From positions 1-64,000 of the forward strand of contig VWPU01018677.1 in NCBI GenBank assembly GCA_013398955.1: a stretch of 64,000 nt of DNA. The letters run 5' to 3'. This DNA comes from Callaeas wilsoni. Lineage: Eukaryota; Chordata; Aves; Passeriformes; Callaeidae. Below, in pieces: positions 37,901-48,060 of the stretch. The translations under genes were made by a program, and so were the position numbers. The notes under the pieces were generated by a model. It ran no database searches. It was not told the DNA's origin and saw only the letters and a program-made list of their open reading frames with translations. Positions within the stretch are counted from its first letter, which is position 1. Each line of letters opens with the position of its first letter.

Positions 37901-40900
37901 GCACAAAGATAATTATCCTGATTCTAGCCCCCTCTCTTCGTTTTCTGTTAAAGCAACAAGCCAGACGTGGTGTTGCAAAAAAACCCCACAGCCAGACGGT
38001 TCCTCTGCAGCACACACAGCTTTCCCCTTCTCATGTAAAACTACTGGCAAATATTTTTGCTCAACATTAATCTTTCTCCATGACCCAATTTCTACCTCCT
38101 CCACAATTTAGGATATTTTGGCAGATGCCTGTAATTTTTATGAATTAAAGTAAATGTCAGAAGGAAAGCTGTTCCTCCCATTCCTCTCAAAGAGCTGGAA
38201 ATAAAACCTCATGTCTAAGGTTATAAAGCTCAACTCTCCATTTTGGAAAATTGCTAGAACAAGTTTGCTTAGCAGCTCCACATTAAAAAATGTTTCCAGA
38301 AGAGTTTCTGAATTCCCTCAAACTAAATCAAAGACCAACACAAGCTAGATCCCGATATCGTTTTCGCAAATGCTTTTTCCCCTAGCAGCCCCAGTCTGCA
38401 CACTCATTTTAACACCAGTGCCTTAATATTTTATACCTTTTCAGATAGATTTGTAACTGTAGAATTCTTGAAACAGAATTTTTAAGGCCAAGCTGATCGC
38501 AAGCTGAACTAACTGTATTGCATTGATCCCAAACCCCAAGAAGGGTAAGGAAAGAAAACTGTTTCATGGTTGGAGGTGCAAAACTGCAGAAACAGGTGTA
38601 ACTTCATACCTGTTCTTAATTCTTAGGAGTCTCATAGGGTAGAGATGAACTCTGTCTCATCAGCCCACTTTTTTCTTTTTCTAGTTTTCCTCCAAGTCAG
38701 TTATTTCTCCACAAAATGCAAGGAAAATGGCTTTCCCCAAGTGGACAGGAACCTTGTATACCTTAACTATTTGTCCGTTACAGGCAGCAGTTTTGTCACT
38801 ATGAATCTCACTTTCTGAGATTCATTGCAGTCCCCTTTTTATGCCTGCAAATGATTCCCATGGCCTGACTTCAGCTCCTTTTTATTATGAGGGATAAAAG
38901 ACTTAGCAATGGGGAAAAGAGGAAATGTTAAAAGACATAAATGTTTCCCCAGACAGTGTGATGGGACAGAAGGGCACTGAGCCAACCAAGTATTACAGCT
39001 CTGCAAGTTACTTGGGGGTTTTTCTTCCCTTCTGTCCTTAACATAGCAGCCCTTGATTTGGAGCTCTCAGAGGAACTGACCAGTTTGGGGTCCCTCAAGA
39101 CACTACAGTGGGACAAGTTATTAGAGCAATGACATATCTTTTTTTCTACATAACTGTAGAACATACATAACTTCTAAATAATTTCAAAGAACAGAGATCA
39201 CATTTTGAAACATAGCATATTTTGAAATTCTCATTTAATAGTGTTGGGCTACAACTTCTGAAAAAACCCAGTGAGTCTGCAATACCAGATGAACACTTCT
39301 AGTCTCAAGATTAATTACGTTAATGGTCTAAGCAAAACTAATCTCGTCTAACCCAGACAAATTAGTGTTTCCGTGCGGCTCATTAATCCCTGCTTCTTCA
39401 TCTGAAGAGGCCGTGTTGCATAGTACCGATATATGCAAAAGAACAGCATGCCAGGAATATCTCGGATTGGAAGTGCTGAAAACAGTAGAAGCATTACCCA
39501 GTTTGATCTAGACACCTAAGGTAGCGTTTTGTGCTCTATCCACCTTTCATTTATCCATGACTCCCTCCCACCAGTTTAAAGAAGCCTGAAGTACACCATC
39601 AAATGCTGTGATCTTCTGCAATCCCACTGAGAATAGAAACAGAAATTTAATGAAAAGCTATGTACTGCACCCTTCATCAGAGAAAGCTGCTGCCACCATG
39701 ACAAAGGAGGAAGGAACCAGCATCTGTAAATCTAATGACCTTGCCACCGACCTTCATTCATTAATAAGAGTTAAGGATCATATTTGCTGACGGACCTTCA
39801 CGTACGGTTTCAGTAAAGGGAGATAACTGAAGAAACTTTTTCTTAACCCTTTCAGTCTTTCTTCAGAGGTTGGACTTCCTGTCCCTGCCAGCTCACCAAG
39901 GTACAACTCCTTGAGCAAAGGAGCAGCCCAGCACTGAACTGGGGTTCACCTCCAGCCAGCTGCTGCCTACATTGTGCCTGTGTTCACTGAGAATGTGCCT
40001 GACTTATGCTCCTCCGCTGTCAGTACCAATGCAAGCAGCAAGCATGGGACAACTCAAGGTGCTGCCTGGGATGGTGCAAAAGTTACAATATAATTAAGTT
40101 ACACTTGTGGTAGTTCTCGATTTAAAATTACTTTAGTCCTCTCTCAAGGTGTTTGATCCCTGGGGCCTGAAATCCTCAGTGTGGGTGCACTGCTTGCAAA
40201 TCAATTGTTACTGTCAGATATTATATTGATTCCTGTGGTGCAGTGCCTATGAGCAGCAGAAGCAAAACTGCCAATTTCAATTACTAAGCAAAACAGAAGA
40301 TTTCTTTGTGATTAGATGACAAGAGGAAGATTACCACAAGCTACATTCTGGGGAAGAAAAAAAATCCAATGTCCTTACTTTGCAAAAAGGACAGAAATCT
40401 ATATAGATTTCTACACTAGATATATCCAGCTACATTTTTCGTTTTTCCACATTGTTGAAATAAGTGATGAATATACATATAAAGACATTATATGTATATA
40501 TACACACTATATATACATGCAGTTATGCCATAACATACTCATCTGAATGAATTCAGACCAGAAAGAAAAGTGTAACAGGGTGATTTTTCCCTTGAACGCC
40601 CCTGTGCTACACAAATTTTGGTGAATCAACCAGATTCTTTTAATGCCCTCCATCATCTCTGTGCCATCACTGGCATCACTGAATTTAGCTTGACAAAGCA
40701 CTTCCATGTGGGAAGTATATCTCATTGTGAGATGAGCAGAGCTGAAAGAATAGGCCCAAGAACAACGCGGCTGGGTGTCCTTCAGCAAAGAGGAGAACCG
40801 TGTATAAATCTTTGGGCCCCTGGTGTCACCCTCTCTCAAAGGTCAACCCACACTAGAAGAACCACATCATCTCCTGGCAAAGAACTGAAGAAAAATTTCT

Positions 40901-40999
40901 TTTTTCTCCCATGTTTTGGCCACTTCTCCCACCGACATTTTTTCAGCCCTAGCTGTGCCAAGAATGATGACCTTCCCTTCAGAGCCCTCTTTCCCAATG
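34961..40999. other. Unique sequence, no gene recognised
   Basis: I recognise no gene here. A frame starting at a strong acceptor at about 35,125 runs to a stop at 35,289. It could be a terminal exon but resembles nothing known. Opposing frames at 36,040-36,435 are uninformative. CpGs cluster at 39,785-39,810. The AT-rich palindrome at 40,492 is listed separately. Confidence 0.5.
40492..40518. repeat. AT-rich palindrome
   Basis: A perfect 11-bp inverted repeat, 'ATGTATATATA' and 'TATATATACAT', flanks the 5-base spacer CACAC. The neighbouring sequence is also TA-rich and holds a second, overlapping 7-bp inverted repeat ('CATATAA' and 'TTATATG'). Such sequences can extrude as cruciforms or expand as microsatellites. 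Confidence 0.9.
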
Positions 41000-41610
41000 T
41001 GTGGGCTCGAAGGACGATGTTGCACCACGCAACACACCGACTGCTGCAATGAGCCATCAGCAATCAGCCAGCCCTGACAACGGCGGTGATGATGCCATCC
41101 CCAGAGGAGGGGACAGCAGCAGTACAGACTGGAACAAAGCCTACCTGCCTTGGGCCCAGGGGACACTGTTTTCACTGACACGTGCAGACGTGGCACAGGG
41201 CTGTTCAGCTCCCTGTTCCTCTGGGCCTGCCCAGCCTGCCGCCGGGGACGTGACTGCCGCCCACGCAGGCCTGGCTTCCACAGAGGTGACAGCTACCGCG
41301 ACACCTGCGCCTCCGCGTTCTCGTCGCGGATATTTCCTGTCTGTGGTTTAATCTGCCTGGGGTACGCCTGTATGGGCTGCAGCTGGGCTTCCTGCCACTG
41401 CCTAGAGAAATCTCAGCTGTGCTACAGCGGGCAGATTGACGCGGTGCGAGGTGGCGGTGGCTGGAGTCACCGGTGACTTACTGACCACAGCCCAGCAGGA
41501 GCGGTGCGAGGGCAAGGAGCAGGACGCAGGCACTGCCGCGGGGATGCCCTCTTGTTTCGTGACACGGTGACATCTGCAGTCCCTGGCCTTGGCTCACAGG
41601 TCGTGCCACA
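41000..41610. promoter_or_regulatory. CpG-rich patch (possible CpG island)
   Basis: CpG dinucleotides are far denser here than anywhere in the 40 kb to the left. I count 13 between about 41,239 and 41,332 alone, and roughly 28 between 41,220 and 41,610. Plus-strand frames at 41,001-41,351 and 41,150-41,476 are open, but this is expected in GC-rich DNA and neither resembles a known protein. The patch could be an orphan CpG island marking a promoter or enhancer, or a decayed CpG-rich insertion. No TATA box or clear exon boundary accompanies it. Confidence 0.5.
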
Positions 41611-42040
41611 AGACTGTTCCTGCATCTAAACTGTGCTACTGGTGTGAGTGGGCTAAGCAGCAAGATCCAAGAAAGGCTGCAGGGCATTATGCAGGGAAGA
41701 AGACCCACTCAATTTCATGTTTCCTCTTCTGCTGGAAGGGGAGGTAGGGAAAGCAAGGGAAAAGCAGGCTGGATATGCTTCAGCTCTTATTAAGAGAAAG
41801 AATACTCCAGGCTGCTTTTGGCAGCTTCTGATTCAGCTCAGAGCACAGCTGCAGGGGACACAAAGCAATGCTGTGAAGGGTAACATCTTAGGCACAAGAG
41901 ATACAGAATACAATCTGTACATCCTCATACTGTCTCTTACTCTACACTCCCCTAGCCCTCCTTCTCCAGTTTAGTCAATATATTCCTGGCTAGAAGCTGG
42001 TACATGAGTGGAAAAGGAGAATTTTTTTTTTCCCCTGCAG

Positions 42041-42081
42041 TATGGCTTCCTTTTAAAAAATATGGCTTCCAATTTAAAAAA
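42041..42081 (+). repeat. Imperfect 20-bp tandem duplication
   Basis: 'TATGGCTTCC' followed by a T/A-rich decamer occurs twice head to tail. The second copy differs by a few bases in its AT half. This looks like a small slippage or end-joining duplication. Confidence 0.85.
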
Positions 42082-44640
42082 ATGTTGCTTTTTTGATCTG
42101 GCAACATCAACAAGGTACACTGTTAATAACATGCATAGTAAAAACCATTATTTTCATGCCATTTCAGACCCTTCTGCTGGTCCTTGTACCATTGTACAGT
42201 TGTTGAAGAATTGTTGTAGAGTTGAAGTTATTTCTGAGATTGTTAAAGCAAAAGGAACATTTTCCTGAATCCACTTTACAGAAAAATTATGTGCAGGAAA
42301 TTAGTTTAGAGATATAGAGAAATCTGCAATTAGACATTAATTTTTTCATTGAATCTAAAACTGGGCTAAGGTTGTTTACAAGCTCTACTGCTTCTTGGGC
42401 AGAGTGCTGCAGTCCCCTGTCAAGGGAGAAGGGCTGGGCAAGAGCTCCCCAAATTCACAGGTGGTGCTAGGAAAACACAACCAATTCAGACCCAAGTGGT
42501 TTAGCTACTGGAATTTGACATTAACTGTCTGCAAGAGTGCAGCTTGAACAACTGCCAGCTCTCTTAACCAAGAGTTGGAGCTTATATGGTCCAACTTATA
42601 TGGAACATCAGTCCCTCTTCCATAGCCCAGCACCACCAGCCTAAAGAACAATTTTTGGATAAGGCCTTGAAGGAGGTTTTGCTATTGTCCAGCCTTTGCT
42701 CCGTGGAAAGCCAAGCAGGTGAGGATAAGAAAAGTTAGATAAGTGCCATATGCTCTGAAAAATTCTACCTTTAAGGTCTGCAGTCAGTATTACAAAAATT
42801 TGAAGAGGCCTTGGCAAATGCTTAAAAAACTCCATTTCCTAAGCTGATCTGAAGTCACACTTTATGTCAGCATATAACCAAGGATTCTTGCAAAACTGAA
42901 CTTTTAGGCCAAGTCACTTTTCAGATAGAGCCTGAGAAAGAGGCATTTGCAAAAAGCAAACAGCACAGTTGATATTAGGGCTTCCTTTCATCAAAACAGC
43001 TTTCAGTTGCCAGAAATATGGTTTATTGGCCACATATCACACAAACAAACAATCAAGAGAATGGACTTTGTTACTGAGGGGATTTAGAAGGCTTCAAAAT
43101 TGGATGCAAAGCTAGTTAAAATCATTACCACATAGGCATCACCAATTCTCCACACTGCATGCACATGTACACCAGTCGTGCAGTCATAAGGGCCAACTGG
43201 CTGAGAAAAAGTATAAGACAGTATTCCACTTTTGCAGGAATGTTTACTTCAGAGGCACAGTATGTTCTCCTGACAAGGAGGGATTATACTACACATGATT
43301 AGGAGTATCTCATTGCAGCTCTCATAAAAATTGGTCTCTGACAACACCAGAGTTGTTTAATAGCACTTGACATATTAGAAGCACACACAGTATCAGCAAG
43401 AGTGTAACAGTCTTTGCTAAATAATCTGTGTAGCTTTATCAATGAGCAAACACTGCAGATGCACCAAAATCTTTATACGACACGCTTCACATATGTGAGC
43501 AAGAATAATATTTTCAAATCCTCTCTCAGCTGTGACATCTTCTTGTAAGATGGACGTGCCTAATATTGGTGGAAAACACTTTTGCCAAGGGAAAAGGCTC
43601 CTTCTCAGATAAGCTTGAGTTTTAATGGGGTGAACAATCCTCATTCATAGCATAGCCTGCACTTGTCCCCGTCTGTATTAGTTTAACTGTTAGACATTAG
43701 GCAGTATGTTTTTAGGAGCTCCCACTCTCAAGGTCATATGGCTTTCAAGCAAGCTCCATTAGGGAGACATTTGCAAGGCTGAGTGAATCAGAATTCTTGC
43801 CTAAAGATCTGCACATTTCCTGTTTGACATGCATGCATTGGTAGGTTCAAGACATACATGATATAAAGGCAAAAGTAGTCCACTCCTTGCTTTCCCAATG
43901 TCACTGGGAAACGCTCCATTTAGCAAGACTTGAACATATTTCCTTTAGCCTAAAGACAGCCTGAAGCCTATGTCTACCCTAGAAGATTAGGATTTATTTT
44001 CTGGGACCACATGGCAAATATCCTCTGTTCATGATCCTTGTGATGGCCAGACTCGCTATAGACTGTAGCACTTCATATTGATAAAATTGATATCTGCACT
44101 GGAATCCTTGAAGCACTAAGAAGCAAATTTACCCATTCAACCTATAGCCAGTCAAAAATTAAAATGTGGTGAAAGGATGTGAATAGGATACCATTCAGTG
44201 AAAGATGCAGCTTGTCAACACAAAGGCTTGCTCAGTAATAACATTTCTTGGGTGAATATCGTGAGTTGGAGTTCAGACTGAATGAAGATGATATAACATT
44301 TACAAAAAATTCAAATGTCTTTTTAAAACTTATTACAGAGATGACTCAGAGCATTCTGGCATGGCTTAAGACATGCCCCAGTCTGAACTTCGCAACCTGG
44401 CAATTGACTAAACTGCATCAAAAACTGAATCATAAATTTTTCAAACTGTAGCTCTCTGGTGGTTTCGTAACACCAACCATGTAATGGTGAGCTGCCCTTA
44501 GATCATTGCAGAAGATGTGTTGGCTCATCATTGGCCTGGAGAGGGGCACTATAAGGTGTACCAGAGGTTTATACCTGATCTACCTGGGCAGGTCAGCCAG
44601 TGCCCTTACACAGAAGGTTAATAGCCCTTGGAAATATTAC

Positions 44641-44694
44641 CTTGCACACCAAAAGACACGCTGGTACTCTTGTGTGCAGCCAGATGAACTCAGT
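44641..44694 (-). other. Candidate short exon
   Basis: On the minus strand a very strong pyrimidine tract ends in CCCAG before base 44,694, and a CAAG|GTAATA donor follows base 44,641. The 54 bases are an exact 18 codons. They are open in two frames, giving TEFIWLHTRVPACLLVCK or LSSSGCTQEYQRVFWCA. No protein is recognised. This may well be a decoy. Confidence 0.12.
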
Positions 44695-45194
44695 CTGGGC
44701 TGGAATAACAAAGGAAAACTCCACTATGATGAGTGAGTGTGTGCCTGAGCCCACTCCTACCAAGCCAGGCTGGGAGCCCCAGCACTGCACTCCCTGGTGC
44801 TACCAGTGAAAGGAAGCCTTTCCAGTTCAGATCCTAAAATGGCAAGACAGTGCCTGTAAGTCAAGAGAGTTAAACACTTCTGTGCTTGTGGGAATCGTTA
44901 TCCACAGGGAGAACAACCTGCCCACCATGTGGCAGAGTGCTGCCTGTGCAGTGTCACAGGAGCAAGGGCAACAGTACATTCTCCAAGTCCTCTGGCTGAG
45001 CGGCACTATGGCCCTTGCTTTCAGATTCTCCACCTCCAGGGGTGCACTGAATGCCATTCTGCCAGTGAGAGTCCTCTCAGTGAAAAGAAAACTCCAGTTT
45101 CTTCTTTGCCTTGCCCTGCTGGCCTCCTCTCCCCCCCAGTCAGTAATGCAGCAGGACAGTCTTTGAAGGCCAGGTGCTCCTTGACAGCTCCTTG

Positions 45195-45266
45195 ACATGA
45201 TTTACATTTCTATGGCACATTTCACACTAATGGATACCAAAGGACATTTTAAAGGTCTTTCACAGA
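45195..45266 (+). repeat. Probable ancient SINE/LINE tail
   Basis: The block 'CATGATTTACATTTCTATGG' followed by 'CAAAGGACATTTTAAAGGTC' resembles a tail shared by old amniote repeats (roughly 'GATTTACATTTCTATAGCGC', then 'CAAAGCRCTTTACAAA'). The match is diverged and I cannot name the family with certainty. Confidence 0.4.
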
Positions 45267-47383
45267 GGAAAGTCTTATACCTGAGTTATGATAAAACACT
45301 GCAGCACATAAGTATCACACTGTAACCTTAAGAGATGAGTATTAAAGGTAGCTACAAAGGGAATTCTGGAAGGATAAGTGCATTTCTTACAATGGTTCTG
45401 ACCAGAACATCAGAACTAATATCATCCCAATTCTTACAAAGGGTGGCACAGAGGTCTCAGTAGCTGCAAGATTTTCTGTCTCAAGATAACGTGTTCTGAG
45501 ACAAAAATCATACAGAGTAATGAGTAATAAATCCAAAATGAATGAGTTCCACTTACTGGGTCAGTCCTCACCACAACCTATCATACGCCTATGTCTTCCC
45601 TTCAGCACACTCTCATCAGACTCGTAATGACTTGTGGTGAGATCCCAACCCAGCTCAAGGCAACATGTCTGGAAGCAGCGGGCTAATCCTCTGCTGATGG
45701 AGACCAATGAGATATCACCAGAGCGATGAAGTGGGAGCAATTTACAGCAGCTAAGAATGTGTCACATGAGGCAGACTTAAAAGAAATGTGATGGCAAGGG
45801 TCCTAAACACTTTCAAAATACTGCTGTCAGAACAAATCTCAGTGTACAAAACCCTTCTTTGAGAAGTTGTCAGAGACCCAGATGGGTTACTGGCTTATCC
45901 TGTCCTTCCTGGAACACCGTGCATTGTACTCCTTTCCAGTTATTATTATTCCTGTACCCTGAACCCCCACTGTGAGGAGTCTATGGTATGACATCATTCC
46001 CAACACTGAGCTTAAGATTGGCCAAATATTTTGCTGAGCTTTCTTTCCCTCCCTGCCTTGGTAGCTAAAACTTTAGCTTGAAACTTTTGTTTTTCATTAT
46101 GTCTGTGAAACGAGGAGTTTAAAAACAGACAGAAAAACAACCTGTGAAAGGCAATTAATAAAACACACCAGCAGTCCCAAAATTGTTCTAAACACTTCAC
46201 TCAGCAATGCATTGAGACAGAACCTCAGCAAAGCTACTAAATAACATGTGACAAAGCAAAACCCAGGAAAAGGCAAAATAATAACTTGTGGTTTTTAGCA
46301 GCTTTTATCCAAAGTGCTTTGCAGCCATATATACATATTATATAGAGATCATTCATCTAGCTGAAATATAGCTGGCTTCACTTCAGAACTAAGTTGTATA
46401 ACTGCAGACAATAAAACTATATGGCAAAGTCAGAAAGAAAAAAATGAAAAGCAACTGTTCTAGTTGAATTACAGAACAAATGCCAAGTCAGCAGAACACC
46501 ACTCTCTCTAGGTGAAATTTAGAGGAACTTTGAGCATTGAATTCAAACTCGTGGGGAAGATACCATGACATCACTAATGACCCAGCCTTTGGGTTTACCT
46601 CTTAATGAAAATATAGTACCTCTGGCAGCAAAATGTCTCTACTAGCATTAGAGAGGGCCCAGGTGATACCCAGTGAGTGATCAACATTCATTTCTGAATC
46701 ACCTACATTTCCTCAAAAGTCTCCTCAAAGTTTAGCATCAATTACTGAACCCTGGTGAAGATTAACATTTCTCAAGAGCCAGTATGAGCATAGCCTGAGC
46801 ACAAAACTGCTTCTAACGCTTCTGTTGGGCCAGGAGCACTCAGTAAAGTTTCACAGGCAGGCCAGTCAGGCTACGGGACGTGGTTGCTAAGTACTCTAAG
46901 TACTGTGGTTAACAGCATGATGGAAATGAAGTCCTTCATATGCCAGTGTGATTGTTTGGAGAAGGTGAGACTATATTCCTAGCTGTGAATCACATTAGCT
47001 AGTTCAGGTGCATGACCCCCTCTAGCTTCTGGAGCTTGGAGATCTGCACAAAGGCTGCTGACAGGCCACCACACTCAGCCAAAACTACGATGGTAATTGT
47101 TGTTATTCATATAGAAATTTTCTGTTGCATTCTCCATCACAAAACGCATGTTACAGGCAAGAGCCTTGCTCTTAGGTGGCTCTTCATTTTTCTCACTGCC
47201 TTCAAGTGCCCAGCTCTCCCATATTTGCATCATAACAAATTTCACATATTCAAGTGACCAGAATTTTATTCAGAAACCTTTGATGATGGATATCTGGGGG
47301 AGTCAGCTCTGCTCAAAAGCCCTAATTCTGGTGATTTACCATTTCAAACCTCAAAGTGCATTGAGTTGTAAGTGGTTCCCATG

Positions 47384-48055
47384 TGTGCCGGTTTGGACAC
47401 AAATCCAGGAGGAAACAACCCGAGAGGGGCGTCTCTCTCTCTCTCTCTCCTGCCTGCCAGGCAAGCAGGCCCCGGCAGCACCTCCCCCACGGGTTTGGGA
47501 AAATAATTTCTCGAGTGAAAGTGAAAAAAACTATTTAACAAAACAGAGTCCCCCCGCTGTCACGGGAAAAAAAAGAAAAAAAGAAAAAAAAAAAAAAAGA
47601 TTTTGAAACCCCCTCCCCCGTCCCCTAAAAGAGGACTATGGATTTTAGAGTTCTTGCTGTAGGTAAAACCTGCAGTCCTGAGCTGGGCCAGGCCGGCCAG
47701 GCAGGGTCCGACGATCCCCCTTGGAGAGTCCCGCCGAGCAGGTCCGGAGATGACAGCCGGTCTCAGACGAAAAGCAAGCCAAAAACAGTCCAAAAGGGAA
47801 AAGAAGCCACCGAGGCAGATCACAGTCCCTGCTCCGCTGAAAGCCGAAGAGACTAGCGAGCAAAAGTCCTCCAACCAACCAAATGTTGTCAGAATCGGGA
47901 GAGAAAAGAATGCAAAACACTCTAGTTACAAGGTCAAGCTGGCCGCTTTGAAGAGCTCTCTCGGCTTCTCTCTCTCCCCTTTGCAATTTAAAGGTATGCT
48001 AGAAATCAAGCAGGTGATGGGGAATACAGTATGGTCATAGAATCACCCCAAGACA
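47384..48055 (-). mobile_element. Solo LTR of an ERVL-like endogenous retrovirus
   Basis: The 672-bp element starts TGTGCCGG and ends AAGACA on the plus strand, giving the TGT...ACA termini typical of LTRs, and is flanked by a perfect 5-bp direct repeat. Read on the minus strand it begins TGTCTTGGGGTGA, a start I associate with ERVL-type LTRs common in songbirds, and has a TTTAAA box (47,987-47,992) about 65 bases in, in the expected U3 position. It is CpG-rich (about 25 CpGs), contains a TC microsatellite (47,432-47,450) and an A-rich run (47,567-47,601), and carries no viral genes. The lone copy implies recombination between two LTRs. Retained CpGs and an exact duplication suggest fairly recent insertion. 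The family name is an inference. Confidence 0.82.
47432..47450. repeat. TC microsatellite inside the LTR
   Basis: About nine TC units lie inside the LTR. A second low-complexity tract, almost pure A with scattered G, lies at 47,567-47,601. Both are probably part of the LTR and may vary in length between individuals. Confidence 0.95.
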
Positions 48056-48060
48056 CCATG

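Larger units (their letters stand above)
41611..47383. other. Unique sequence, no gene recognised
   Basis: The stretch includes a 20-bp imperfect tandem duplication at 42,041-42,081, a probable old SINE-like tail at 45,195 and a splice-flanked segment at 44,641-44,694 (minus), each listed separately. A fragment at 46,297-46,325 containing 'CCAAAGTGCTTTGCAG' may be another very old repeat. The remaining open frames, including 44,882-45,198 on both strands, carry no motif that I recognise. Confidence 0.5.
47379..48060. repeat. 5-bp target-site duplication around LTR
   Basis: CCATG occurs immediately before the LTR (47,379-47,383) and immediately after it (48,056-48,060). A 5-bp duplication is the size made by ERVL and some other retroviral-type integrases. 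Together with the TGT...ACA ends it fixes the element boundaries. Confidence 0.85.

Noticed and set aside
40867..41196. Overlapping 108-144 codon frames at the CpG-rich patch
   Set aside because: They overlap on both strands and are low in recognisable motifs. High GC content alone accounts for them. The CpG density, not the frames, is the signal.
47148..47606. 152-codon plus-strand frame
   Set aside because: It crosses the LTR boundary and ends in the A-rich tract, giving a poly-Lys tail. It is an accidental frame over a repeat.
47560..48040. Several open frames on both strands within the LTR
   Set aside because: They lie inside a noncoding LTR. Long frames arise from its high GC content.
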